Assembly (NCBI RefSeq): GCF_030704535.1
Contig: NC_081812.1
Location: 22,667,501-22,731,500, forward strand
Source of the DNA: Vitis vinifera
Taxonomy: Eukaryota; Streptophyta; Magnoliopsida; Vitales; Vitaceae
Length of the DNA stretch: 64,000 bases
Reading direction: 5' to 3'
Part shown: positions 25,201 through 38,200 of the stretch, one piece after another
How positions within the stretch are numbered: the first letter of the stretch is position 1
Layout of the letters: the number at the start of each line of letters is the position of its first letter
The notes under the pieces: model-generated
Database searches by the model: none
What the model was told of the DNA's origin: nothing
Seen by the model: the letters and a program-made list of their open reading frames with translations, nothing else
Program-made: the position numbers and the translations under genes

Positions 25201-27203
25201 AACATATTTTAAGTTAGAGGTCCTAGACTCGTCTCACGCTTTTTATCCCCATAACTAGTGTATGGTTTTTTATGTCAAAAATTTATGTGTCCTATGTTCA
25301 TGTATTTGATTTTGATTATTTTATTTATACTTTAATTATTTTGAATTAATAATGCAACTCTTAAATTTGAATTTAAATACATCCATTCACTCCACCATGT
25401 GATATCTTATCGAAGAACAATTATTTAAATCTAAATATAATGTAGAAGTTACATCAACACAAGAAGTATATGTGATATTTTATATGAAAAAAGTTTTTAG
25501 CACTATACCTTCATAACTACGTAAATACCTTTTAAAATTATAAGAACTCATTGAGAGCGACATCCATACATAATACAACAAATCATCGTCAAAATGTAAA
25601 AATAAAAACAAAAAAAATTATAATTTCATTTATTAGTTGTATATTAAAGGTGTATTTATAAATCATTCTAGAAAGTATAAAATAAAATTTTGATTTAAAA
25701 AACGTGATTGTAAATTGTTAATTGAAAATGGGTTTTTAAAATCTGTTACGATTTTTTTTTTAATAACAAATTTAAATTGTTCTTAAGTTTTTTTTTTTTT
25801 TTTTTTTTTTTGTAATATTTTTATAAACTTTTGGGCTGTATACAAATTCATAGTAGCTTCCTAAGAATAATAACATAATTTTCAAATTTATTTCTTCCAA
25901 TAAAAATAAATTTTATAATTTGTCTTTTAATAACCATTCTAAAAAACGTTGTCCATTGGATCTTAAATTGAAGATGAGTGCACATTTTTCAAACTTTCTT
26001 TCCCGTTATTTTGGGAAGATGAGGAGGGGCATAACGTTTTCTTTATTTTTTTTATTTTTCTATGTTTTTCCCTCAAACACGAGAATCTCAACATTTTTTA
26101 AATAAATATAAATTTACTCAAATTCAATTTAAGATTATGAGAAGTGTTTTTAGTTTTTTTAATATTTAAATTTTTTTATTTTTTAAGTATTAAAAATATT
26201 AAAAACATTTTTCAAAATCACTAACAAACACAATCTTAACTTATTACATATACGTTAGTATTGTTGTTATAATAATTAAAATAATTGAAAAACCAAAATT
26301 AGATAATAAATTTAAATGGGATAAACGAGTTTTGACTCACTAATTTGAAAAAATTATCAGTTTTTATAAATCAGTTTTATATTCGTAAATTTAAAAATAC
26401 ATATATATTTTTTATAAGTAATATAACTATTTCATAAAACACATTTTTACTTGATTAGTATTAAATAACACTATTAAAAAATCAATTTATCATTTTAATC
26501 GATAAAAGTATATTACAAATAAATATATCTTAATTTTTGTATAATGTAATATGAGATATAAATTATTTCAAAAATATTTTCTAAAATCCTCATAGAGTTT
26601 CATAAACAATTTTTAAAAACTAGTTTTGAACTATTTTTAGAAACAAAATTTTATTTAGAAATTCATGTATAGAAAAATGTTTACAAAATATTTATTTTAA
26701 TTGTTTCTCATGCCATTCCGTTTAAAAAAACATAAAATAATTTTAATATATTTTTAATAAATAATATTTATATCTAGTGTTTTATTTTTTATCATTTTAT
26801 ATGTTTTTATAATTATTTTTTATTTTTTATCATTTTATATGTTTTTATAATTATTTTTTAAAACATCATAAAAAACGATAAAAAATAATTTAAAAATGTT
26901 ATCTATAACCATTTAATAAATATGTTATTTGATTTTTTTTTATTTTTAAGAATATAAAATAAAAAATAATTTTTAATTATAAATTTTTATTCCGGAAATA
27001 AACAACAGTTGACAGATGGGATTTTTTTTAATAAAGACAAAAACACAACTCATTGTTTACTAGTAATGATAAACGTTATTGAAATACTTTATTTATTTTA
27101 TTAGGAGATAAACATATTCGGAAGATGGGGAAGCGTGCAAGTTGAATTGTGTGTAGCCTTTGTCCAGCTTTCCTCGTGTCAGTCGGTGAAAGCCGTGGTA
27201 ATC
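22241..27203. other. Gene-poor AT-rich intergenic region
   Basis: About 5 kb with very high AT content, many poly-A and poly-T runs and no convincing ORF. A slightly GC-richer island at about 24160-24540 has no coding signal I can read. A 40-bp direct tandem repeat lies at 26781-26860. No RNA gene is recognised. Confidence 0.6.
26781..26860. repeat. Two-copy 40-bp direct tandem repeat
   Basis: Two adjacent near-identical 40-bp units, each containing ATCATTTTATATGTTTTTAT. It is a simple AT-rich duplication. Confidence 0.85.
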
Positions 27204-27213
27204 CGATAATGTC
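27204..27213. repeat. Left target-site duplication of the fold-back element
   Basis: CGATAATGTC, directly before the left terminal inverted repeat. The identical 10-mer follows the right end at 29163-29172. A length of 10 bp fits the 9-11 bp duplications of Mutator-like elements. Confidence 0.9.
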
Positions 27214-27346
27214 GGACTTTTCTCAATAATACAGTAATTTTAAAAAATTATTCTTAAATTATTGTAGTAGAAAAAGTTATTACAAATATATGGTAGTTTT
27301 TGCCACATAAGAAAGAGGGTGAATGGATAATTTTTTTTTAAAACCA

Positions 27347-27793
27347 AAATCGTCTTTTCAAAAGACGATTTTATTTCCATTTAAAAAATAAATAAAAATT
27401 TAAAAGGGAAATTGGAAATCGTCTCTTGAAGACTATTTCCCATAAATTTTTTTTATATAATTTGGGACTTTTTAAAAAAGAAATTAATTTTTTTTAATGG
27501 GAAATCGTCTCTTCGTCTTTGGAAGAGACGATTTCCCAAAATTTTTTTATTTATTTTATAATTTGGGATTTTTTTTTCATGGGAACTCGTCTCTTGAAGA
27601 AACGAGTTCCCTTGAGGATTTTTTATTTTATTTTATTTTAATTTGAGATTTTTAAAAAAATATATTAATTTTTTTTCATGGGAACTCGTATTTTCGAGAG
27701 ACGAGTTCCTTTGAGATTTTTTTTTTTTTTTTTGGGATTTTTTTTTAAATATATATTTTTTTCATGGAACTCGTATTTTAAAGAGACGAGTTC
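27347..27793. repeat. Left-arm hairpin array (six motifs)
   Basis: Six palindromic motifs, near 27347, 27415, 27500, 27579, 27680 and 27763. The outer ones carry AAATCGTC...GACGATTT and the inner ones GAACTCGTC...GACGAGTTC, so the sequence of the stem changes from the ends toward the centre. Spacers are AT-rich and about 40-70 bp. Confidence 0.85.
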
Positions 27794-27827
27794 AGAATTT
27801 TTTTTTTAAAAAAAAAACAATAAATAA

Positions 27828-28090
27828 AGGCCTGCGAAATTGGGCCGAATTGTGGCCCAAAATATGGCTTGGTGGGGGTGCCACGTGGAGCACACTCAAA
27901 ATTCAAACAAAAAAACAAAAGAAAAGAAAAAGGGTGGGGGGCGGTCTGGCCACGCCTGAGAGCGCCACGTGGCAGCTGGGTGCTCAAGTGTGGCTGCTGC
28001 CCCTTCCCTTTTGCCCAGGAGGGCTGCCGCCCGTCCGTTCTTTCCATGGCAATTCCGGCTATCTCGGGCGACGTCAGCAGCCAAGAGGGG
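27828..28090. other. GC-rich core of the fold-back element
   Basis: About 260 bp of GC-rich sequence inside an otherwise very AT-rich element. It interrupts a hairpin motif: only the right half of the next motif remains at 28092-28113. It contains CCACGTGG (27881-27888), GCCACGTGGC (27964-27973) and GACGTC (28070-28075), all ACGT-core palindromes of the G-box or C-box kind bound by plant bZIP and bHLH factors. The open frames show no protein family I know. It may be captured host DNA, as in Pack-MULEs, or original element sequence. Confidence 0.65.
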
Positions 28091-28091
28091 T

Positions 28092-29037
28092 CTCTTCAAG
28101 AGACGAGTTCCTTGAGGATTTTTTTTTTTTTTTTATATAATTTGAGATTTTTTATTAAAAAAAATATTATTTTTTTTTTCAAGGGAACTCGTCTCTTGAA
28201 GACACGAGTTCCCTTGAGGATTTTATATTTATTTATAATTTGAGATTTAAAAAAAAAAATTATTATTTTTTTTCATGGGAACTCGTCTCTTAAAGAGACG
28301 ATTTCCCTTGGGAAATTTTTTTTTTATAATTTGTAATAAATATTAAAAAAATATTAATTTTTTTTACTGGGAAAATCGTCTCAAGAGATAATTTCCCTTT
28401 TGAATTTTTATTTATTTTTTAAATGAAAATAAAATCGTCTTTTGAAAATTTTAATATATATTTTTTTTAAATCTCAAATTAAAAAAAAAATCCCAAGACG
28501 ATTTCCCATTAAAAAATTCCAAATTATATAAAAAAAGAAAATCCTCAAGGGGAAGAGATGAGTTCCCATGAATATATATATATATATATTTAAAAATCCC
28601 AAATATAAAAAAAAATCCTCAAGGAACTCGTCTCTTGAAGAGACGAGTTCCCATGAAAAAAAAAAAATTTTTTTTTTTTTAAATCCCAAATTTAAAAAAA
28701 AAAAAAAATTCCTCAAGAGAACTCGTCTCTTCAAGAGACGAGTTTCCATAAAAAAAATAGAAAAAAAAAATATATATTTTTTAAAATTTCCCAAATTAAA
28801 AATAAAATAAAATAATTCCTCAAGGGAACTCGTTTCTTCAAGAGACGAGTTTTCATGAAAAAAAAATTCCCAAATTAAAAAAAATATATAAATAAATAAA
28901 ATCCTCAAGGGAACTCGTCTATTCAAGAGATGAGTTCCCATGAAAAAAAAATTAAATTTTTTTAATGGGAAGTTCCCTTAAAATTTTTTTAAAATCGTCT
29001 TTTGAAATTTCGTCTTGAAAAGACGATTTTGGTTTTA
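28092..29037. repeat. Right-arm hairpin array (about twelve full or half motifs)
   Basis: Palindromic or half-palindromic motifs occur near 28092 (half), 28183, 28277, 28369, 28432, 28495 (half), 28551 (half), 28624, 28708, 28826, 28909, 28968 (degenerate) and 28997. As in the left arm, the CTCGTC type is nearer the middle and the AATCGTC type nearer the end, with a second AATCGTC zone at 28300-28510 that marks the symmetry centre. Confidence 0.8.
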
Positions 29038-29162
29038 AAAAAAATTTATCCGTTCACCCTCTCTCATAGGTGGCAAAAACTACCATACATTTGTAATAAC
29101 TTATTTTACTACAATAATTTAAGAATAATTTTTTTAAATTACCATACTATTGAGAAAAGTCC

Positions 29163-29172
29163 CGATAATGTC
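29163..29172. repeat. Right target-site duplication of the fold-back element
   Basis: CGATAATGTC, identical to 27204-27213, directly after the right end AAAAGTCC. Confidence 0.9.
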
Positions 29173-30890
29173 CTTGCCACATCATCACCAATTCTTAAAT
29201 GATGTGTCGTTATTTTACACTTATATTAGTATTTATATAATTGTTTTTTTAAAACATCAATAAAAAAACAAATAAAAATAATTAAAAGATATTATGTTAT
29301 AACACTTTTTTTTTTTGTTAAACATGATTTTATTTTGTTAAAACAAAAAATAAAAAAAAATTGTTATACAAAACAACGGTCAAACAAATTATTAACATTT
29401 TACATTTCATCACATATTCTAAGTATAATATAAGATTTACAATTATGAGATTTAATTTTATTACAGGGTAATATATATGATGATTTGTATAATTTATTTG
29501 ATAAATAAGTTAATTTAGATTATATCTGAATTAATATAAGTAATCAAACTATTAGAACCAATTTAACTTATTTCACGCCTTTAACTATTTATATATATAT
29601 ATTTTTGGATATACTTATACTCTCTGCTGTTATATTAAACACAATAATTCGTATATAAAAATTATAAACTTATTTTTACCCTATTTTGATTGATTTCTAA
29701 GGGATCAAAAGTTAAAAAATAAAAATAAAAATTAAATAGAGGTTTGTATGTCTATTTGACTATTTTTGATAAAAATGTTTAAAACTTAAAAACAAGCTTA
29801 ATATGAAAGCTAATAATATATATATTTATTTTATTTTTATAAAAAGTCTATTTTGATTTACATAAAAAAAATTATTTTATTTTTAGTGAAGTTGTAGTCA
29901 CTTTCGCTTTTATCCCAAGGAAAGCTCAGCCCATGAGTTAGTTTTGAATCTATGATCAGACCCATTATCTTTTTAAGCACGTTACGCACTTGAAATGGGC
30001 CCGCTCTTACGTCAGTGTCGAGCCCATGGTTCATGATCCACGCGTGTACGTCATGAAAGTACAAAAATATGAAATTTTCGTAAATATTAATTTATATTCT
30101 AACTCCACATATAGTGATATTTCAAATAGCTTTTATTAAATTTATATTTATTTATAAATAGAGATAAATAATTCACTTATTTTATTGATTCATATTTAAT
30201 TATTTATTTTGTCTTCTTAAATAAAATTATTTACAAATCAATTTTATGAATCTTTCTAAAAGTGAAAAGATATTTAGGCTCTATTAGTTTTAAGGTTTTT
30301 TTTTTTTAAAGAAAGAAAAAATAAAATTAATTAAAAATGTATTTTTTACAGCTTACCAATTTTTTTAATCCTTATATTATAATTTTTAATTTATTCAGTT
30401 CACAGCTCTTTGATGTTACCTTACTGGACCCGGGTTTTGTAATTGGTCTAATTAGCTTTCCTTTATTCAAAGACGGTGACGTAGTCATATCTCAAACAGT
30501 CTGAACTTGAACGTGGGCGTCATGTCTAATCCATGCTTCACCATTTTCCTTTAATAATGGTGGTCAACGGACACAACTCCACCAACTTGTAATGTTGTTT
30601 AGGTGAGTTGGACTGAATTCACGATCACGAAAGCCAATAAGTTGTAGGCAGAAGGTCTTTAATCAAATTGAAGCGCAACGTTTAAATTTTTTATTTTTGG
30701 AAAGAGAATTTTATTTAATGATAAATCATATATTAAGCTAAAATCTAATTCCATACGAACGAATTGACTAAATTGCCCAGGGCTCTGCATCAGCTTTCCC
30801 GGGGAAGAGGGGTAATGGATGTCATTTTACCAGTAACATGGCCTTGTTCATTTTGTTCAGACTTTTCGGCAAGAGCCTTGGCGGCTTTTA
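29173..30890. other. AT-rich intergenic region upstream of the exostosin gene
   Basis: No ORF with coding character. A GC-richer patch at about 29890-30060 shows no recognisable gene. The right end (about 30400-30890) presumably includes the promoter of the exostosin gene. Confidence 0.55.
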
Positions 30891-30895
30891 TACAC

Positions 30896-32262
30896 GGACC
30901 TCTCTCTCTCTCTCGATCTCTCTCCCTCTCCCTGGCTCAATCTCTTTCTCTCTTCTCATTCCATGTATTTATTTATGAAATGTTGAATTTTATATATTTT
31001 TATTGAATTTTTGAATGTGGGTTTAGCTGGAAACTCAGAAGCGGTTCAATTTCAACGGTTGTCTCTCTCTTTCCTGCCTTTAAATCCTCTGCTTCATGTT
31101 CCCAGGTCCTTTACTTTCAAAAGCTGACGGCTCAGATCTGATAAAGGTCAGTCTGAATGCTCTTTAATTCTTCAAACTCTCATATTCAATGAATTTTGAT
31201 ATTCCGAATCTCATTCGTTTGTAATTATTCTGTAAATCCATGAACTTTCTTTTTTTTTTCTTTCTATTATTCTCAAATTCCCTTTTTTTTGGGAGATTCT
31301 TTGTTTCGTTCAAATATCTATGAAATTTTGGCGGTTCCTATCAAATGTTATGAATGTATGAGATTTGAGCAATTTGCATTAAGTTTGATCAAATTAAGCT
31401 GATTTTTTTATTGGGAAATTCATCATTAAATGCTGTTTTGTTTACACGTATAAAGATAGTTACAAACACCCATGTGGAAATGTGAGAATTTTATTTGTTT
31501 TTGACGGGTTGGGGAAGTGGGTGGTGGGGTTTGATATTTCTATGATATTAATGGGCTCCTGATGAAATCTGTGCTTGTCCTTGGGTCGATTCATTGTTGT
31601 TTTATTAAGTTCTGATTTACTCTGCTGAAGATTGTATAAATTCCCAGTTTCTTTGCACCCATTAAGGAGCTTGGTTGATGGAGTTGACTTGTATTTTTTT
31701 TTTCTTGGTCATAAGAGGATTCCCAGAGTTTCTGCAGAGCATGGGCCCTCTGGGTTGATGCTGATATTCCATTGATTTCAGTGGGATCTCATTGGGCTGA
31801 ATTATTGGTTTTGTATGGGTGTTTGATACATTCCTCTGAAAGTTGTGGAGAATAACCAGTTCTATAGCATGATGTATGAAGGTTGATGGGTGAAAGGGAG
31901 AGATTTTGTCCACCTAAATGTTTGTGTTATATTTTTCTGTTGCTTTCCATTCCTGAGGGGATTAATATTTAACGAAAAAATTAATGCAAAAAAATGCTTA
32001 AGGAATGAATTGAAAATTTGAAATAATAAGAAAATAGTTCAAAAGAGAATCTCAAGCCATAAAGAAAAGGAATCAATAGAGAATAATTTGGAAAAAGAAG
32101 AAAAAGAAAAGCTAAAACCTTTGTCCTTTTTCTTATCATTTCCATATTTAAAGTTATTTAAAATCTTATTTATTTCCATATTTTCTCATTATTCCTGCCA
32201 TCCAGTTTGCTTGTAGTAATTCAAAGTTGTGTTTCAAGTCTACAGACAAAGAGGCGAATGAG
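30896..32262 (+). promoter_or_regulatory. Exostosin gene 5' leader with CT-rich patch and probable UTR intron
   Basis: A CT-rich tract (about 30901-30957) resembles a plant Y-patch near the transcription start. A donor-like AAAG|GTCAGT at about 31147 and an acceptor-like TTGCTTGTAG at about 32216 would remove an intron of about 1.07 kb from the leader, because no in-frame coding sequence precedes the ATG at 32263. This arrangement is inferred, not shown. Confidence 0.4.
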
Positions 32263-35200
32263 ATGACATTTTTTCTTCAGAAATGGAAGTGTTCTTGGTC
32301 TCTGCTAGCAACAGTAGCTTCAGTTGTGGCTTTAATTTCAGTAGCTCATTTGTTCCTGTTTCCCTTGGCACCTTCTTTAGAATACTTTAGCATGGGTCAA
32401 GGGCAAAAAACTTGTACCCCAATTAATGCATCAATAAGAGGTGTGGATCATGACGGGAAAAATCTGCAACCAAGTTTTGATTTAGATCACCGGTTTCCAG
32501 CTGACTCACACAAATCAGTGGTTTACCGTGGTGCACCATGGAAAGCTGAGATTGGACGGTGGTTTTCTGGTTGTGATTCTATTGCTGCTGAAGTCAGCAT
32601 CATTGAGGTATTTAGTTATTTATTTTGTTTGAATTGATTTTCTTTCAATGGAGTGTTCTCCTCTATAGGCACTATTTAACTCATAAATTTGTAATATCTT
32701 TATTATACTCTTTGTTGATTTGATCATCTTACAAGTTGCAATTTTGAGTTACAAGAACATCTCAGTGCCTCTGACAAACCCTGTCACAGTCATGGATTCA
32801 TGTGTAAGTTTGTCTGCTACTAACAATTGTTCTTTTCACAGAAAATAGGTGGCAAGGACTGCAAAAATGACTGCAGTGGTCAAGGCATTTGCAATCATGA
32901 GTTGGGACAATGCCGGTGCTTTCATGGATTTTCTGGTCAGTATTACCTTTTCCTTCTTTCATGCACTTACACTTGAAGAACAAGTGACAATTAGAAAGAG
33001 AAACTGTGTCCATGGGGATCTCATATGTTACAAAGTCATGATTTGTGATCATTATGATTTACATTGCTTTATTTTATATTGCATCTGATTCATAAAAATC
33101 ACTTGCAATCTGAAAGAACTAAGAAAATCCAAGCCTGTCAAAGCATGCAACGTAAACTTATCTCTTCAAAATATAATCTTAGGAATTGGGATTATTTATA
33201 CACAAACTCTCTGTCCATGGGGTGCACTTCTGGAGAATGATCCATTTGTCCTACTTGTCAATTTCTAACTTCCAAGCTAGAGATTTTTATGAGCTGAGAG
33301 TATATAAGGATTTGAAAATTTCTCATTTTTAACCTCTATGATGAGGTGTGCAAATTCTATATCAAGGATCTGCGATTCAGAATAAAAAAATTTCAACTAT
33401 TTTTTGGACAAGAAAATGGACATGTCATCTAAAAATCCAGGGGGTTCCAAAGTAGAATCAGTGAATTGAGGTGTTTGGCATGTGTTCTGATTTTGGAAGA
33501 CTAAAATGATGCAGTTCCTGGTTTTACAGGTTTAAGGTCTCATGTTTCTTAGTGGATTTTGGATGCAATATTTGGGTGGTTATCCAGCCATTGAGAAGCT
33601 CCTTTGGAGATTAATTCATTTTTCCAAGAGCCTAACTTTTTATGCTCATTTAAATTTAGCATTATAGATTTGGAAATAGTTTGTTAGCTACCTGAGTCTT
33701 CCCTATATCATGGTTAACAATCATACTCTCCATATTTGTTTTTCTGTTTAATATTCTTTATTTTAGTTTTTGCTCAATACCTTACTTCTCAGTTCTTTAT
33801 TGCATTGGTATTATACGTTGGATCCATAAAATCTGCTGATGGAACAGGTGAAGGATGCTCTGAGAGATTGCACTTGGATTGCAATTACCCATCATCACCG
33901 GAGCAACCTTATGGGCCTTGGGTTGTCTCAATTTGCCCTGCTTCTTGTGACACAACGAGAGCAATGTGCTTTTGCGGAGAAGGCACAAAATATCCACATC
34001 GTCCTGTGGCTGAAGCATGTGGTTTTCAAATGAAGTAAGAATTGTCAACTTCATAATGTATGTTTCTTTTAGCATATCTCCTCAGCTGCCACCAATTACC
34101 TGAAACTGTCTAACATCTGTTTCAGCTTACCTACAACACCTGGTGATCCCAAATTGGTTGATTGGACAAAAGCTGACCTAGATAACATTTTCACAACAAA
34201 TGATAGCAAACCAGGATGGTGTAATGTGGACCCAACTGAAGCATATGCTTTGAAGATGCAATACAAAGAGGAATGTGATTGCAAATATGATTGTCTTTTG
34301 GGACGTTTCTGTGAAATTCCTGTGCTGTGTACTTGTGTCAATCAATGCTCTGGCCACGGGCACTGCCGTGGTGGATTTTGTCAGGTGGGAGATTTGAACA
34401 TTTCTTACATTCTAATTCTATATCTTTGGTATCTTATATACATCTGTGTGTACTGCCCATGAAAAAAATGGTCATATGTGTGTGTGTCTGATTTTAGGTA
34501 AAAAGTGGAGTACAGCTTCAAGATTTAGGAAAATAATAAACACGTGATATTATCTTGGAATTATTCCAGATTTTAAAAATACTGCTGGAAACTTGGAAAT
34601 CCTAACAGATTTACATCATTATTTTTAATACAAAAAGAAACCCATTTGTCCAGGCATAGGCTAATCCTCTACCTGCCAATAGTAGAACCTAGATCTTCCT
34701 CTTAACAAGGATCTAGATCAGCGGGCTATAAAGTATGGTGGTATGCCATTTGTGAATATTGGGATCATTGACAAATTAATAAGGTTATAAGCAGCAAATT
34801 GAATCACACATGCTTAATGGAACTTGTACCTGTGACTGAGAGCTTCAGTGGGGAATTTTGTCATAATGAATTCTACTTGATATCCAACTTATGTTCAATG
34901 CTCCTGCCCATGAAAGTATGTTGTGTGATTTTTTATCATGTGGTTGTTTTTTTATGAACCATTAGCTAAATCTAGTGTGTTTTTTCAGTGTCACAGAGGT
35001 TGGTATGGAACAGATTGCAGTATCCCTTCTGTTTTGTCATCTGTTAGAGAGTGGCCTCGGTGGCTTAGACCAGCTCATGTTGAAGTACCAGATGATATGC
35101 ATCTGAGTGGAAGTCTTGTCAATCTCGATGCTGTGGTGAAAAAGAAAAGGCCTCTTATATATGTTTATGATTTGCCCCCAGAATTCAACAGTCTACTGCT

Positions 35201-38200
35201 TGAGGTCAGAATGGGTACTACTTGTGATTTCTTGTCACATTCCTTGAGCAATCTCTTCATGTTTTTCCATCACTTTATTGGGTATTGTAGGGGCGGCATT
35301 TTAAGTTTGAGTGTGTAAACAGAATCTATGATGACAGGAATGCTACATATTGGACTGAGCAGCTGTATGGCGCACAGGTATCAATTGAACTAGTATTTAT
35401 TCCAGTTAACTTTAGGATGCAAATAGCAGCTTAGAATTTATATTGTGCTGTGATGCTACTTATTTGCAGATGGCAATCTATGAAAGCATCCTAGCAAGTC
35501 CTCATCGAACATTAGATGGTGAAGAAGCAGATTTTTTCTTTGTTCCTGTTCTTGATTCATGCATTATAGTTCGTGCGGATGATGCACCCCACCTGAATAT
35601 GCATGTATGATTTTTAATGGCTGTTATATATTTATGTATGTATGGTGTCTATACCAGGGATCTTGCTCCATCATGGAATTGTCAAAAAATCATTATGGAA
35701 GCTGGAAGTTTCAATTTCATCTAGATAAAGTTATTCTCACACTTATTTCAACTTTCCTCTTCCCTTTTAGAACCTTCACTTAGTAGTTGGAAATCACACG
35801 TCCTTTTTCACCTAGAAGTATCATTGATCTGTTATGAATTGTCTGTTCAGTCTAAGACTGACTGTACTCATATATATAATGTTGTATATGGAAACATATT
35901 AATGGGCCTATATTTGGATTTTAATTGCTTAAATATTTATTTTACACTTTGTTCACATGTTACTTCAATTTTCAGGCACATGGAGGCTTGAGAAGTTCTC
36001 TAACTCTGGAATTTTATAAGACGGCATATGATCACATTGTTGAGCAATATCCTTTTTGGAATCGCTCATCAGGAAGAGACCATATTTGGGTATGATGTAA
36101 AAAATAACTTATGTGTTGCTTGGATAGACTGGAAGAGAATGACTGTCGGTCATCTTTTTCTGGTGGTACAATATTTTGAATTCTATGCTAATGATGTTGC
36201 CTTCATATCTGAAGGCAGTTTTTTTCATGGGATGAAGGTGCTTGCTATGCCCCTAAAGAGATATGGGACAGCATGATGTTGGTTCATTGGGGCAATACAA
36301 ATTCTAAGCATAACCATTCAACAACAGCATATTGGGCAGACAATTGGGATAGCGTTTCTTCTGACAGAAGAGGCAACCATCCATGCTTTGACCCCTATAA
36401 AGATCTTGTGCTTCCTGCATGGAAACGACCTGATGTAGTTTCCCTAAGCTCAAAACTTTGGTCTAGGTACATTCTCATAAAAGGCTTTATCCTTTTAACC
36501 TTTTTCCCTAAGTTGTTGCTTGGTTGAACAGTTTACACCCATTTCTATGTGTCAAGAAAAATTAAAGTTGGTTGTCTCTTGGAGTGCAGGCCTCGTGAAC
36601 AGCGGAAGACACTGTTCTATTTCAATGGGAATCTTGGACCAGCTTATGAAGGTGGAAGACCGGAAACCACGTAAGTAAACTAAAGAGCTGTTTAGGAAGT
36701 CCCTAAACTGGGCCAGCTGGTTTTGAGAAATTTTCAGAATCTACGCTTTCATCTGTGTTTAACAAACATGTTTTTGGAAAATTGAGACGAGGTTATTTGA
36801 TGATTGGATTTCCACTTACCCTAACAAACCCAAATATAACTTATTTATTGCAGCTTTTGGGAGTTCTAATTGCTAACTTGATGGTATCTTTTCAGGTATA
36901 GTATGGGTATCAGGCAGAAAGTAGCAGAAGAGTTTGGATCAAGCCCTAACAAGGAAGGGAAGCTTGGAAAACAGCATGCAGAAGATGTAATAGTGACCCC
37001 ATTACGTTCTGGAAATTATCATGAGAGTTTGGCCAGTTCTGTTTTCTGTGGGGTGATGCCTGGAGATGGTTGGAGTGGCCGGTTCGAAGATAGTATTCTA
37101 CAAGGTTGCATTCCTGTGGTAATCCAGGTAATTCATCTCTGCATCATGCCTCTCCCTCAAGTCATTGGCCTTGTTGAAATCTAAGTTTGTAGTTGGCTTA
37201 GCTTATCATAAGCTATAAACTGCTTGCCAGCTTATGGCTAGGGGAGAGCATCTTGTGACTTATTGCTTGAGGAATTTGTGGTGAAAAAAGTGATTTTGGG
37301 GTTTCTTCATGTTAGATGTTACAGGAAGACACTTTTATCCAAAAGCCTTGAGCAATGTCGAGTAGTTTTTGGTGTTACATAGTTTATTTCTCCCTATAGA
37401 AGATAAATAGATAAATGACAGGAAGGTAATTTTTAAGCCAAATGTCAGCAAGTTCTTGCTAACTTTGAAGCTAAGATATCTTTCAGATAAGAATGAGAAA
37501 CTGAAACACTGTTGGTGCTTTAAGTCATTCACATGGGCCAACCCAGTTTTCTTGGGCCAAATTCACCCTTGTGATGTATCTTCATAAATCTTATCTGTGA
37601 CCTTACCAAAGTCGATCGGATAAATAGAGAAAAAAACAACAAACTTTAGCTGTGGTAATTGGATCATCTATTTTACTTGCCATCTAGGCAAAATTCTTTC
37701 CTCATCAGAGGAGGCCAGGTGCATAATAGCTATTAGCTACTAGTAGGCTGTCTCCTGTTTGTAGCTCTGTCAGTAATGAGACGCTCTTGCTGGTCCTGTA
37801 GTTTCACAATGTGGTTCCAGAAAAATGGTAGTGGATTGTCGTATAACTTTCTTTCATATTGTTTTTCATGTTTAGGATGGGATCTTCCTGCCGTTTGAGA
37901 ACATGCTCAACTATGAAAGCTTTGCTGTTCGAATACGCGAAGATGAAATTCCAAACTTGATAAAGATTCTAAGGGTAATTTGTTTATGTTTTTAGTTATT
38001 TGTAAATGTAGTTAGGATTAAGAAACTTCTTGCATGGCAGCTGAGTGGCGATCCTTATGTCCTGCAGGGAATGAATGAGACAGAAATAGAATTCAAGCTG
38101 GAAAATGTACGGAAGATCTGGCAAAGGTTCTTGTATCGTGATTCCATTCTACTAGAGGCTGAGAGACAGAAAACTGCTTTTGGCAATGTAGAGGATTGGG

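Larger units (their letters stand above)
27214..29162. mobile_element. Non-autonomous fold-back transposon with hairpin-repeat arms (Mutator-like)
   Basis: A complete 1,949-bp element. Its left end (27214-27372) and right end (28998-29162) are inverted repeats of about 150 bp, roughly 90% identical by eye, both starting GGACTTTTCTCAATA. A perfect 10-bp target duplication flanks it. Most of both arms consists of spaced palindromic motifs of about 28-32 bp (for example CTCGTCTCTTGAAGAGACGA) separated by AT-rich spacers, so the whole element can fold on itself. There is no transposase ORF; it must have moved with enzymes from elsewhere. Long inverted ends plus a 10-bp duplication favour the Mutator superfamily; this is inferred from structure only. 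A GC-rich core is listed separately. Confidence 0.88.

Noticed and set aside
27850-28243. Overlapping ORFs of 90-124 aa across the GC-rich core
   Set aside because: They run into poly-T hairpin sequence, share no known domain and exist in several frames on both strands, as expected of GC-rich DNA without stops.
28474-28941. 155-aa ORF rich in Phe, Leu and Ile on the minus strand
   Set aside because: It is a translation of the hairpin motifs and poly-A spacers of the transposon, not a protein.
27347-29037. CRISPR-like look: short palindromic repeats with spacers
   Set aside because: The genome is eukaryotic, the spacers are low-complexity and uneven, and the array lies inside an element with inverted ends and target duplications.
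32227-32262. Longer start of the exostosin ORF
   Set aside because: The extension has no ATG. The first ATG in frame is 32263, and it is followed directly by the signal anchor.
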